The notes under the pieces: model-generated | What the model saw: the letters and a program-made list of their open reading frames with translations, nothing else | What the model was told of the DNA's origin: nothing | Database searches by the model: none | Source: Falsiroseomonas tokyonensis | Lineage (GTDB): Bacteria > Pseudomonadota > Alphaproteobacteria > Acetobacterales > Acetobacteraceae | Length of the DNA: 64,000 bases | Direction of reading: 5' to 3' | NCBI RefSeq assembly: GCF_019024325.1 | Contig: NZ_JAFNJS010000004.1 | Span: 558,001-622,000 of the forward strand | Translations under genes and position numbers: made by a program | Shown here: positions 1 through 8,265 of the stretch, piece after piece | Layout: each line of letters begins with the position of its first letter | Numbering within the stretch: position 1 is the first letter of the stretch

Positions 1-28
1 GCATGCGCCGGGACCTGGGATCGGGTCG

Positions 29-601
29 TCAGGCCTCCGGCGCCAGCTGCGCCGGGGTGATGCGCCAGGCGGCGTCACCGGCGCCCGGCGGCTCCATCCA
101 GAGCGGCAGCGCATTGGGGGTGCGCACATTCGCCTCCAGCCCCGCCGCCTGGCGCAGCGCGCGGAACAGCGCCCCATGCGCCACCACCAGCACCGGGCCC
201 GGCAGCGCCAAGGCGCGGTTCACGCCGCGCACCGCACGGTCGCGCAGTTCCGCGAAGGTCTCGGCGCCATCGGGCGTGTAGTCGCCGGCGATCCAGTCAT
301 CGTACCAGTCGCCCATCGGCAGGCCTTCCTGGCTGCCGAAATTCACCTCCGCCAGATCCGCATCCAGCGTCACCGGCAGGCCGAGCGCCGCCGCCGCCAC
401 CTCCGCCGTCCGGTGCGCGCGCACGAGGGGCGAGGCGACGATGCTGGCGATGGCAATGCCCGCCAGGGTGCGCGCGGCCCGCGCGGCCTGGGCCTCTCCC
501 ACATGGTTCAGCGGGATATCGGTGCGGCCCTGCGACAGGCCCTGGGCATTCCAGTCCGTCTCGCCATGGCGCAGGAACCAGAAGGCGGTGGGGTGCAGCA
601 T
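29..601 (-). CDS. histidine phosphatase family protein (phosphoglycerate mutase-like)
   Basis: A 190-residue protein of the histidine phosphatase superfamily. The signature RHGE is at residues 11-14 with H12 as the expected phospho-acceptor, and the second catalytic histidine is in VVAHGALFRALR (H142). Family members remove phosphate from small metabolites or, less often, act as mutases; nothing here fixes the substrate. The ATG overlaps the stop of the upstream GST gene (TGATG), which decides the start and implies translational coupling. A longer in-frame reading through the GST gene is only an out-of-frame extension. Cytoplasmic, with no signal peptide. Confidence 0.88.
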   Translation of the reverse strand: MLHPTAFWFLRHGETDWNAQGLSQGRTDIPLNHVGEAQAARAARTLAGIAIASIVASPLVRAHRTAEVAAAALGLPVTLDADLAEVNFGSQEGLPMGDWYDDWIAGDYTPDGAETFAELRDRAVRGVNRALALPGPVLVVAHGALFRALRQAAGLEANVRTPNALPLWMEPPGAGDAAWRITPAQLAPEA

Positions 602-1224
602 CAGGCCGGGAGACCTTCCTGCTGCAGCGCCCGCTGCACCGCCGGCCGCGCCAGCATGGCGTCCAGGTGCTTGGCGAGGTGCGAAGGCAGGGTCATGCCG
701 GACCGCCGCGTCGCCCAGTATTCCACGAAGAACAGCGCCGCATCGGCCACCGAATAGCCGGAGGCCAGCACATAGGTGCCGCCGGTCCAGTTCTTCTCCA
801 GCGTCTCGAAGTACTTGGCGGCCAGCGCCTTGCCCTGCTCCACCACCTTGGGCTGGTCGGCCTCGGTCGGCGTGAAGTTGGCGGCGCGGAACTGCCGGGT
901 GAAGCCCTGCGGGTGGATGGTGCCGCAGACATAGTCGAGCATTTCCAGGCAGCGGGTCTCGGCCTCGAAATCCGTCGGCATCAGCCCGGCCTCGGGGTTC
1001 GACTTGCCCAGCCACCAGGCGATCACCGGGAATTCCGTCAGCACCCGCCCATCGCCGCGATCCAGCGCCGGCACCTTGGACTTCGGGTTCACCGCCTGGA
1101 ATTCCGGCTTGTGCTGCGCGCCTTCCTTCAGCGCCACCAGCGACAGCTCATAGGGCTTGCCGATCTCCTCCAGGATGATGTGGATGCCGAGCGAGCAGGC
1201 GCCGGGGGAATAGTACAGCTTCAT
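601..1224 (-). CDS. glutathione S-transferase family protein
   Basis: A 207-residue GST. The N-terminal thioredoxin-like fold begins MKLYYSPGACS, and S11 is the likely glutathione-activating residue of beta-class-like bacterial GSTs; the motif KVPALD matches the cis-proline glutathione-binding loop. The C-terminal half is an all-helical domain with the usual GYSVADAALFF N-capping box. It probably conjugates glutathione to electrophiles in the cytoplasm. ATG at 1224 was chosen because it gives the canonical family N-terminus; the frame stays open upstream but with no homology. It forms a two-gene operon with the histidine phosphatase, which overlaps its stop codon. Confidence 0.9.
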   Translation of the reverse strand: MKLYYSPGACSLGIHIILEEIGKPYELSLVALKEGAQHKPEFQAVNPKSKVPALDRGDGRVLTEFPVIAWWLGKSNPEAGLMPTDFEAETRCLEMLDYVCGTIHPQGFTRQFRAANFTPTEADQPKVVEQGKALAAKYFETLEKNWTGGTYVLASGYSVADAALFFVEYWATRRSGMTLPSHLAKHLDAMLARPAVQRALQQEGLPA

Positions 1225-1391
1225 CGAGGACGCTCCGGGGGTAGGGTTTGCCGGGATGCTAGGCTGCGCCGCCGGGTGCGTCACCCCCTTGCCATCCCCG
1301 GGCGGCGAAGGCAGCGATGACGCCCGCGCATCGCCTCGCCATGCCGCAGCGGCTTGCCTAGGCTCGCCCCGCAAGACGGAGGGAGCGAGCC

Positions 1392-2825
1392 ATGTCCGAG
1401 ACACTGCTGATCGTGAACGGCCTGGTGGTCACCATGGACCCCGACCGCCGCGTGATCGAGGGCGGCGCGGTGCTGGTGGCCGATGGGCGCATCGCCGCGG
1501 TCGGGGATACCGCCGCGCTGCGTGCCGCGCATCCCGGCACGGCGGAGTTGGATGCCAGCGGCAAGGCCGTGCTGCCCGGGCTGATCGATGCGCATGCCCA
1601 TGCCGGCCATACGCTGGTGAAGACGCTGGGCGGCGGCGATGGGGCGCGCTGGACGGAAGCGGTGGAGGCCATCTATCCGCGCGGCGCGACGCCCGATTTC
1701 TGGGGCGCGGATGGCGCGCTCGCCGCGCTGGAACGGCTGAAGGCCGGCGTCACCACGGGGCTTTCCATCTTCGGCGCCTACGGCTCCCGCACCGACGATG
1801 CCGCGCATGCGGAGGCGCATGCGGCGGGCTATCGCCGCATCGGCGTGCGCAGCGTGCTCTGCCCCGGCGTCTCCCCGCCGCCCTATCCGAACCGCTTTTT
1901 CGAATGGCAGGGCACGACGCATCGCGAGCGGCAGATCGGGCTGGAGGACCAGCTCGCCGTCTGCACCACGCTGATCGAGCGGCTGCACGATACGCGGGAC
2001 AGCCAGATCCGCATCATGCTCTGCGCCCCCGTCGGCTATCCCGGCCGCCACGGCGTCACGCCGGAAACCGCAAAGATCTACCCCGAGGTCGCGAAGCAGG
2101 TGCGCGCGCTGTCGCGGGCCAAGGGCGTCGGCTTCACCCAGGACGGGCACAAGGGCGGCACGGTGCGGGATGCGATGGAGCAGGGCATCCTCGGCCCCGA
2201 TGCGCTGCTCTCGCACTGCATCGATCTGGCCGAGGACGAGATCCGCATGGTGGCGGAGACCGGCACGAAGATCGCGCACAACCCCTCCGCCAATATGTCC
2301 ATCATCGGCCGCTGCCCGGCGATCGAGTTGATGGAGGCCGGCGCCACCGTTGCCATCTGCTCGGACGGCACGGCGCCCGACCGCAGCTTCGACATGTTCC
2401 GCCACATGACCCAGGCCATGCACTACCACCGCCGCCACTTCCGCGACGCGAAGGTGCTGCCGCCCGGCAAGGCGCTGGAGATGATCACCTGCGACGCCGC
2501 CGCCGCGCTCGGACTGCAGGACGAGATCGGCAGCCTGGAGTTGGGCAAGCGCGCCGACATCGCCATCATTGACCTGCGGAAGCCGCATCTCTGGCCCGGC
2601 GACATGCCGCTCTATCGCCTGGTCTGCTTCGCGCTGGGGTCGGATGTGGACACGGTGCTGGTCGGCGGCCGCGTGCTGATGCGCGACCGCAGGCTGGCGC
2701 ATGTCGAGGAGGCAACGGTGATGGCGGAGGCGACGCGCGAGATCGGCCTGGCGCTGCAGCGCACCGGCCTGCAGGCGATGACGGCAACGCCGCCCGGCTT
2801 CTGGAAATCGACGCGCTACGGCTGA
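1392..2825 (+). CDS. amidohydrolase family protein (cytosine/SAH-deaminase-like)
   Basis: A 477-residue metal-dependent hydrolase of the amidohydrolase superfamily, close to the TrzA/MtaD/AtzB type deaminases and chlorohydrolases. The beta-sandwich N-terminus is followed by the metal-ligand motif HAH at residues 68-70, later by SHCIDL and KIAHNPSANM, and by CSDGTAPDRS with the catalytic metal-binding aspartate. It probably hydrolyses an amino or halide group on a purine, pyrimidine or triazine-like ring; the true substrate cannot be read from sequence. A GGAGCGAGCC ribosome-binding region sits just before the ATG. It stands alone, divergent from the GST gene and convergent with marR, whose stop overlaps its last codons. 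Confidence 0.85.
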   Translation: MSETLLIVNGLVVTMDPDRRVIEGGAVLVADGRIAAVGDTAALRAAHPGTAELDASGKAVLPGLIDAHAHAGHTLVKTLGGGDGARWTEAVEAIYPRGATPDFWGADGALAALERLKAGVTTGLSIFGAYGSRTDDAAHAEAHAAGYRRIGVRSVLCPGVSPPPYPNRFFEWQGTTHRERQIGLEDQLAVCTTLIERLHDTRDSQIRIMLCAPVGYPGRHGVTPETAKIYPEVAKQVRALSRAKGVGFTQDGHKGGTVRDAMEQGILGPDALLSHCIDLAEDEIRMVAETGTKIAHNPSANMSIIGRCPAIELMEAGATVAICSDGTAPDRSFDMFRHMTQAMHYHRRHFRDAKVLPPGKALEMITCDAAAALGLQDEIGSLELGKRADIAIIDLRKPHLWPGDMPLYRLVCFALGSDVDTVLVGGRVLMRDRRLAHVEEATVMAEATREIGLALQRTGLQAMTATPPGFWKSTRYG

Positions 2826-3313
2826 GGCGCGGTCTCGTCCGCCGTCGCGTCCTGCGCGTGCTCAGTCGCGTCCCGCGCGCGGTCCAGCGCGCCGCGCAGG
2901 CGGCGCAGCGGCCCGAGCAGGTCGGCGATCTCCTCCGCCGTCAGCCCATGCGGCACCGGCGCCAGGGCGGTCGCCATGACCGCCACCGCCTGGCCGCGCA
3001 TGGCGCGCCCTGCCTCCGTCAGGAAGACCAGCTTGCCGCGCCCGTCCCGCGGGTTCGGCGCGCTGCGCACCAGGCCGCGCGCCTCCAGCTTCTGGATGGT
3101 ATTGGTCATCGCCGGGCGCTCCACTTGCACGGCCCGGGCGATGCGGGCCAGGCTGCGCCCGTCGCCCAGGCGCACCAGATGGTTCAGCACGGTGAAGTGG
3201 GACAGGCGCAGCCCGTCGGGCAGCACCCGTTCCACCTGGTTGCGGGCCAGATGCTCGATGATGGCGATCTCGTTCAACAGCACGAAGATCGCCGGATCGG
3301 CCGTCCCGTTCAC
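2816..3313 (-). CDS. MarR family transcriptional regulator
   Basis: A 165-residue winged-helix regulator. The central DNA-binding part includes LARIARAVQVERPAMTNTI and the wing with DGRGKLVFLTEAGRA, typical of MarR. It probably binds the palindrome at 4469-4500 upstream of the operon and is displaced by a phenolic or oxidant-type ligand; this is inferred from family behaviour and position. The GTG start overlaps the stop of the upstream nitroreductase gene (GTGA), so the two are translationally coupled and the regulator would autoregulate. The last ten bases overlap the convergent amidohydrolase gene. Confidence 0.9.
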   Translation of the reverse strand: MNGTADPAIFVLLNEIAIIEHLARNQVERVLPDGLRLSHFTVLNHLVRLGDGRSLARIARAVQVERPAMTNTIQKLEARGLVRSAPNPRDGRGKLVFLTEAGRAMRGQAVAVMATALAPVPHGLTAEEIADLLGPLRRLRGALDRARDATEHAQDATADETAPQP

Positions 3314-4455
3314 GCGGTGCGGATGCGGCTCATGGCCGGCCAGCGCGGCGTCGGCGGCACGGCGGGGCCGTAGCCGAGGCGCCCCATCATCTGCACCACG
3401 CCGCCCTCGCCGAGCTCCCGCTGCGCCTCGCGATAGGGACCGTCCATCTCCGGATACTCCTGCAGGGCCTGGCTGACCGGCTGCAGCGCCAGCCCCGCCG
3501 CCGTCGCCGCCAGGTTCACGCGCAGCCAGTCACGGCCGGCCTGCAACTGGTCCGCCCGGCCGGCGCCCGGCGTCGTGGTCCAGACGAAGGCCGGCGTCGC
3601 CGTCATCATCGCACGGTAGCGGGAGACCATAAAGTCGTAGCCCGGCTGGCCCGGCAGCATGGCCGCGTGGGTGATCTGGCCGCTGGCCACCGCCGCGTCC
3701 AGGCCGGGGCCGTAGATGCTGATGCCGTCCGGCTGCGCCGTCACCGCCTCGCGACCCAGCCGCATCAGGTCCACGCTTTCCAAATGCGCCGCCGGCGTCG
3801 TCGCCTCCACCATCCAGGCGCGCCAGACCAGGTCGCGCAGCGCGGCCACGCGCGACGCCTCAGCCGTCACCAGGCAGCGTCCGGGCGGGGCCACCGCGCT
3901 GGCCACCGCCTGCAGCGCGGCGGCGGGCACCGGGCGGTCCATGTCGTAGGGCGCTTTCACGGAGCGTCGGCGATCCGCCACGGCGAAAAGCGGATCCGCC
4001 ACCCCGCCGGGGACCAGCCGCAGCCGCGCCACCGGCCGGCCGTCCAGCCGCGGCTGGGCCGCGCCATCGGGGAAGGGCGTCACCACCAGGTCCAGCCCTT
4101 CGGCGGCCGCGGCCATGCGGAACAGTTCGATGAAGCAGCCCAGGCCGATGGTGATCTGCCGGTCGAGCGGATCGGTCACCGGCAGGCGGCGGTCCAGGTC
4201 GCAGAACAGCAGCATGGTGTCAGGCGTCGCCGCCGGCAGTTCCGCCACCCAGGGCTGGCGGTTGTGCGGATTGGGCGCCAGCACCGCCCAGGCCAGGGCG
4301 CGGATGCGCGGATCCGCATGCGCGGCGGCCAGCGGCGCCTCGGACCAGGGGGCGGAGGGATCGCTGCGCAGCTGCTGGCCGCGCGCCCCGAGGGGCAGCA
4401 GGGCCAGGCCGGCGGCGCCGGCGGAGCGGAGGATCTGGCGACGGGAGGTGGACAT
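3310..4455 (-). CDS. Tat-exported nitroreductase family protein (Acg-like)
   Basis: A 381-residue protein related to the Acg branch of the nitroreductase superfamily (FMN-dependent flavoproteins). A twin-arginine signal starts with TSRRQILR, followed by a hydrophobic alanine/leucine stretch to about residue 25, suggesting export in folded form with bound flavin. NPHNRQPW near residue 60 matches the N-terminal flavin-binding part of the family. The ATG at 4455 has AAGGAG at six bases' spacing, which decides the start over longer readings. It is the first gene of an operon with marR; an operator-like inverted repeat lies just upstream. Role unknown, perhaps reduction of quinones or nitroaromatics in the periplasm. 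Confidence 0.8.
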   Translation of the reverse strand: MSTSRRQILRSAGAAGLALLPLGARGQQLRSDPSAPWSEAPLAAAHADPRIRALAWAVLAPNPHNRQPWVAELPAATPDTMLLFCDLDRRLPVTDPLDRQITIGLGCFIELFRMAAAAEGLDLVVTPFPDGAAQPRLDGRPVARLRLVPGGVADPLFAVADRRRSVKAPYDMDRPVPAAALQAVASAVAPPGRCLVTAEASRVAALRDLVWRAWMVEATTPAAHLESVDLMRLGREAVTAQPDGISIYGPGLDAAVASGQITHAAMLPGQPGYDFMVSRYRAMMTATPAFVWTTTPGAGRADQLQAGRDWLRVNLAATAAGLALQPVSQALQEYPEMDGPYREAQRELGEGGVVQMMGRLGYGPAVPPTPRWPAMSRIRTA

Positions 4456-4468
4456 CGGAAGCTCCTTG

Positions 4469-4500
4469 TTCGATGTCGAACTATGTAGTTCGACGTCGAA
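4469..4500. promoter_or_regulatory. candidate MarR operator (nested palindrome)
   Basis: The sequence contains TTCGATGTCGAAC, a six-base spacer TATGTA, then GTTCGACGTCGAA. The arms are inverted repeats matching at 12 of 13 positions, and the right arm core TTCGACGTCGAA is itself a perfect palindrome. It lies 14 bases before the nitroreductase ATG, where a repressor would block transcription of the nitroreductase-marR operon. Binding by the MarR protein encoded downstream is inferred. Confidence 0.65.
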
Positions 4501-4549
4501 CATTCCGCAAGGCCAAAATCGGGACCGGGCGACCACCTGTTTGTCGAAG

Positions 4550-6964
4550 CTATTCCGAGCCGGAGGCGCCCGGCGCCGCATCCATCAGGCGGCTGATCGC
4601 GCGGGCGAGATCGGCCAGCCGATAGGGTTTCGGCAGCAGTAGGAAGCCTTGCTCCAGGTCGCCCGGCTCCGGCGCCACGCCCTCCTGGTAGCCGGAGGTG
4701 AAAAGCACCCGCAGCCGCGGCCGCAGCACCATCGCCTGGCGCGCCAGCTGGTGCCCGTTGAGACGCCCCGGCATGACGATATCGGTGAAGAGCAGGTCGA
4801 CCGGCGCGCCGCCCTGCAGCAGCGCCATGGCGGCCTCCCCATCCTCGGCCAGCAGCACCTGGTAGCCCAGCCGCTGCAGCTGCGCCCGGCCGGTCCGCCG
4901 CAGGGTGGCATCATCCTCCACCAGCAGCACCCGGCCGCGGCCGCCTTCCAGCGCGATCGGCGGCGCCTCCGCCTCCTCCGGCTCCGGCACCGCGGCGGCC
5001 TGCGGCAGATACAGGGTCACGGCGGTGCCGCGGCCGGGCGCGGTGCGGATCCGGACATGGCCCTGCGACTGGCCGACGAAGCCGAAGACCATGCTAAGGC
5101 CGAGGCCACTGCCCTTGCCGAAGGCCTTGGTGGTGAAGAAGGGCTCGAATGCTCGCTCCGCCACCTCCGGCGGCATGCCCGTGCCGGTGTCGGAGACGGT
5201 GATGGTGACGTAGTCGCCCAGCGGGACATCCGCCTGCGCCGCGGCCAGCGCCGAGGCCGAGATCCGGTCGGTCTCGATCCGCAGCAGGCCGCCCTCGGGC
5301 ATCGCGTCGCGCGCATTGATGCAGAGGTTGAGCACCGCATTCTCCAGCTGCGGCCCGTCGATCACCACCGGCGCCGGGCCGCGGCAGGGCAGGAAGGCCA
5401 GCTGGATGCCGGCGCCGATCAGCGGCCGCACCAGCGCCTCCACCTCCCGCAGCAGGCGGTTCACGTCCAGCGCCTTCGGCGCCAGCGGGTGCAGCCGCGC
5501 GAAGGTCAGCAGCCTGGCGGTCAGCGCCGCGCCGCGTTCCGCCGCCGCCAGGATCACCTCCAGGAAGCCGCGCAAGGCGGGGTCCTGGACCGTGGCCTCC
5601 GCCATCAGCTCCACATTGCCGATGATGACGGCCAGCAGGTTGTTGAAGTCATGCGCCACGCCACCGGTCAGATTGCCCAGCGCATCCAGGCGTTGCGACT
5701 GGCGCAGCTGTTCCTCCATGGCGCGCGGGCGGGTGATATCCACCATGCTGCCCACCATGCGCAGCGCCGCACCCTCCGCATCCTGGATCAGGAAGCCGCG
5801 GTCCAGCACCAGGGCCAGGCTGCCATCGGCGCGGCGCAGACGGTATTCCTCCCGCCAGGGCCGGCCGGCGGCGATGGCGGCCTGGCGGCTGGCCAGCACG
5901 CGGTCGCGATCCTCCGACGCCACCAGCGCCGCCCACCAGCCGAGGCCGGGCGGCGGGTCCGGCAGGGCATGGCCGAATTGCTCGCGGAACTCCTCCCCCA
6001 GCCAGAGCCGGTCGATGGCCAGGTCCAGGTCCCAGACGATCTCCGCCGTGGCGCGGGCCACCAGGCGGAAGCGCTGCTCGTTCAGCGCGATCTCCTCCGC
6101 ATCGCGCAGCCGGCGCAGCAGCGGGCGCAGCGTGCCGGCCAAAGCGCGCATCCTCTCCGCCAGCGCCGCCATGTCGCGATCATCCGAGGCGAAGCCGATG
6201 CTGAAGGCATAGCGTTCCCCGCCCACCGAGACCGGCGTGACGACCTGCGCGCCGATGCGCTGCGAAACCGACAGGCTGATGGCCGGGTAGCGCCGCTGCA
6301 TCGCGTCATCGATGTGCGTGATCACCTGCTGCTCGCCGCTGACTGCCACCTGGCCGATCAGCGAATTGTCGATGCGCACGTCGATCTGGCGCAGATGGCT
6401 GAGATAGGCCTCGGTCAGCGCCGGCGTGCTGGCCTGGCCCGCCACCAGCTGCATATGCACGCCATCCGGCGCCAGGCGGAAGAACAGGCAGAGCATGCCG
6501 CAGGTGGCCTCCCGCACCGCGGCCATGGCCTTGTCCACGGCGACGGCGAAGCTGGGCGCATCGGCCACCACCCGCAGCAGCTGCTCGCGCCAGGCGAGTG
6601 CGAGGAATTCCGCGTGCCGTTCCAGCGCCTCCACCGCCGTGGCGGCGAGATCGGCCAGCACCGCCTGCTCGGCCGCGCCCAGCGCCGCGCGCGGACCGTC
6701 ATGGCGCAGCCAGAGCGTGCCGAGCCGGGTGCCGTCGCGGCCCAGCAGCGGCGTGTCCAGGGCGAAGCCGGCCGGATCATCCTGCGGCGGCGCGGTGGCG
6801 CTGGCGGCCTGGCAGATGCCGGCCCGCGCCACGCCCAGGCTGTTGCACGCCAGCCGCGCGATCCGTTGCAGCGCCTGGTCCAGCAGGGTGTCGCTGGGCG
6901 CGGCCGGATCCGGCGCGGGCTGCCGGCCGCCCCGCGAATCCTCATAGTCGGGAAGTGTCGGCAT
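4550..6964 (-). CDS. hybrid sensor histidine kinase/response regulator
   Basis: An 804-residue cytoplasmic hybrid kinase with no obvious membrane segment. In order: a GAF-like region about 25-120, a second GAF-like region about 125-285, a PAS domain about 295-412, HisKA with the phosphorylated His438 (GGVAHDFNNLL), HATPase with N box around ENAVLNLCINARDAM and G boxes DTGTGMP and GSGLGLSM, and a C-terminal receiver about 678-795 with acceptor D728 in FTDIVMP. Such proteins autophosphorylate and pass phosphate to their own receiver. No separate response regulator or phosphotransferase gene is adjacent, so the output is unknown. It lies 22 bp downstream of the LacI-type gene on the same strand and may be co-transcribed. 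Confidence 0.9.
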   Translation of the reverse strand: MPTLPDYEDSRGGRQPAPDPAAPSDTLLDQALQRIARLACNSLGVARAGICQAASATAPPQDDPAGFALDTPLLGRDGTRLGTLWLRHDGPRAALGAAEQAVLADLAATAVEALERHAEFLALAWREQLLRVVADAPSFAVAVDKAMAAVREATCGMLCLFFRLAPDGVHMQLVAGQASTPALTEAYLSHLRQIDVRIDNSLIGQVAVSGEQQVITHIDDAMQRRYPAISLSVSQRIGAQVVTPVSVGGERYAFSIGFASDDRDMAALAERMRALAGTLRPLLRRLRDAEEIALNEQRFRLVARATAEIVWDLDLAIDRLWLGEEFREQFGHALPDPPPGLGWWAALVASEDRDRVLASRQAAIAAGRPWREEYRLRRADGSLALVLDRGFLIQDAEGAALRMVGSMVDITRPRAMEEQLRQSQRLDALGNLTGGVAHDFNNLLAVIIGNVELMAEATVQDPALRGFLEVILAAAERGAALTARLLTFARLHPLAPKALDVNRLLREVEALVRPLIGAGIQLAFLPCRGPAPVVIDGPQLENAVLNLCINARDAMPEGGLLRIETDRISASALAAAQADVPLGDYVTITVSDTGTGMPPEVAERAFEPFFTTKAFGKGSGLGLSMVFGFVGQSQGHVRIRTAPGRGTAVTLYLPQAAAVPEPEEAEAPPIALEGGRGRVLLVEDDATLRRTGRAQLQRLGYQVLLAEDGEAAMALLQGGAPVDLLFTDIVMPGRLNGHQLARQAMVLRPRLRVLFTSGYQEGVAPEPGDLEQGFLLLPKPYRLADLARAISRLMDAAPGASGSE

Positions 6965-6986
6965 CCGGCGATCCTAGGCATATCCA

Positions 6987-8090
6987 TCAGCCAGGGCGAG
7001 GTCTCGGCACCTTCCGGGCGGCCTGGCCCGCCGGCGGTGGGGCGGTGGCGCCGCGCAGCGGCGGGGCAGTGGCGCCGCGCAGCGGCGGGGCGGTGCTGCC
7101 GCGCAGCATCAGGCCCGGCGCCAGCGCCCCGGCATGGGCCTGACCCTCAGCCTCCCCCTGGCGGGGCACCGCGCGCAGCAGGTCCACCAGATGGCTGCCG
7201 CAAGCCTGCGCCAGTTCGCGCGCCGGCAGCGCCACCGTGCTCAGGCCGGGGCCCCACCAGCGCATCCAGGCGCGATCGCCGAAGCCCACCAGGGACAATT
7301 CGCCCGGGACGTTGAGGCGCAGCTCGGCCACCGCCTCCGCCGCGCCGAGCGTGATGCGCGGCCCGCCGAGCACGATGGCGCTGGGCCGCGCCGCCTCGAA
7401 CAGAAGGCGGAAGGCGCCGGCGGCGGCCGGGCCATGCGGCGCCACGGTGGAGACCAGGGCCGGATCCTCCGCCAGGCCCGCCTCGCGCAGCGCGCGGCGA
7501 TAGCCGGCCAGCCGCGCCGCGCCGGTGCTGACCGTCTCGCTACCGCCGACATAGCCGATCCGGCGATGGCCGAGGGCGAGGAGATGCGCCGTGGCCTCCT
7601 GGATCCCCGCCTCGTCGTCAAAGACGAAGGCCTCCGCCGCCAGCGCCGCCACCCGCCGTACCAGCTGCACCGTCGGCAGCCGGCCGAGCAGCGCGAGGGT
7701 CTCCGGCAGCGGGTTCTCGCTCGGCATCAGCACCAGCGCCGCGGCCCGCGCGCCAACCAGCGCGCGGACATGCGCCAGCTCCCGCTCCGGCGCATCGCCG
7801 CTGCAGGCGACGACGAGCTGGCGACCCGTGGCATTGACGCATTCGGCGATCGCCTTGGCCATCGCCGCCATGTCGTTCTCCTCGATGTCGGGAACGACGA
7901 AGCCGACCAGCGCGCCGCTCTGCACCCGCAGGGCGCGGGCGGCGGCATTGGCGATATAGCCATGCGCCTCCGCCGCCGCGCGCACGCGCGCCTTCACCGC
8001 GGGCGTGATGGCCGGATGGTCGTTGAGCGCCCGCGCCACCGTGGAATGCGAGACGCCGACGATGCCGGCGAGGTCCTTGATCGTGGTCAC
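6987..8090 (-). CDS. LacI family transcriptional regulator
   Basis: A 367-residue LacI/GalR repressor. The N-terminal helix-turn-helix is TIKDLAGIVGVSHSTVARAL, followed by the hinge region and a periplasmic-binding-protein-like effector domain ending near residue 330 (LSLVGFGDRAW is the usual SIVGFDD region). A GTG start is used. Divergent from the 8266-11151 catabolic operon with two palindromes between them, it is almost certainly the local repressor. The C-terminus is odd: it ends in three near-identical copies of an LRG-x-TAPP unit produced by a 24-bp tandem repeat, then a basic proline-rich tail, beyond the usual family length. Confidence 0.92.
   Translation of the reverse strand: MTTIKDLAGIVGVSHSTVARALNDHPAITPAVKARVRAAAEAHGYIANAAARALRVQSGALVGFVVPDIEENDMAAMAKAIAECVNATGRQLVVACSGDAPERELAHVRALVGARAAALVLMPSENPLPETLALLGRLPTVQLVRRVAALAAEAFVFDDEAGIQEATAHLLALGHRRIGYVGGSETVSTGAARLAGYRRALREAGLAEDPALVSTVAPHGPAAAGAFRLLFEAARPSAIVLGGPRITLGAAEAVAELRLNVPGELSLVGFGDRAWMRWWGPGLSTVALPARELAQACGSHLVDLLRAVPRQGEAEGQAHAGALAPGLMLRGSTAPPLRGATAPPLRGATAPPPAGQAARKVPRPRPG
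7039..7110 (-). repeat. 24-bp tandem repeat, about three copies, in the lacI-type gene
   Basis: Two nearly exact 24-bp units (7039-7062 and 7063-7086, one mismatch) are followed by a third diverged unit to about 7107. The unit length is a multiple of three, so the frame is kept and the protein gains repeated LRG(S/A)TAPP blocks. Copy number could vary by slippage. Confidence 0.85.
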
Positions 8091-8164
8091 GCGGCGAAGA
8101 TGCCGCAGGGCCGGGGGGCCTGCAAACCGCCCCTTGACGCGGGTCGCCGGGCCCGGCCATCATC

Positions 8165-8180
8165 GTGCCAACGTTGGCAC
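8165..8180. promoter_or_regulatory. LacI-type operator O1
   Basis: A perfect 16-bp palindrome, GTGCCAACGTTGGCAC, with the central CG typical of LacI/GalR operators. It lies between the divergent repressor gene and the catabolic operon, centred 29 bp from the second palindrome, a spacing near three helical turns that would allow two dimers on similar DNA faces. Repressor identity is inferred from position. Confidence 0.85.
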
Positions 8181-8187
8181 AACCAAC

Positions 8188-8216
8188 TAGGCAATGCCAA
8201 CGTTGGCATTTATAAA
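8188..8216 (+). promoter_or_regulatory. promoter of the catabolic operon with operator O2 in its spacer
   Basis: TAGGCA (8188-8193) as a -35 and TATAAA (8211-8216) as a -10 are separated by 17 bp. The spacer is almost exactly the palindrome ATGCCAACGTTGGCAT (8194-8209), extended to 18 bp as AATGCCAACGTTGGCATT at 8193-8210. Repressor bound there would directly exclude RNA polymerase. The palindrome is seen; the promoter hexamers are a visual match. Confidence 0.75.
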
Positions 8217-8265
8217 GGGACCCGAGGATGCGTCCACAGACCCAGGCCGAAGCGGCCCCGCGCCG

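Noticed and set aside
4649-7315. 888-codon open frame on the plus strand
   Set aside because: It is antisense to the hybrid histidine kinase, has no recognisable domain, and has the His/Arg/Gln-rich composition typical of GC-rich shadow frames.
8194-8265. Earlier start for the decarboxylase-like gene
   Set aside because: The start would lie inside operator O2 and upstream of the -10 box, so it could not be transcribed from that promoter.
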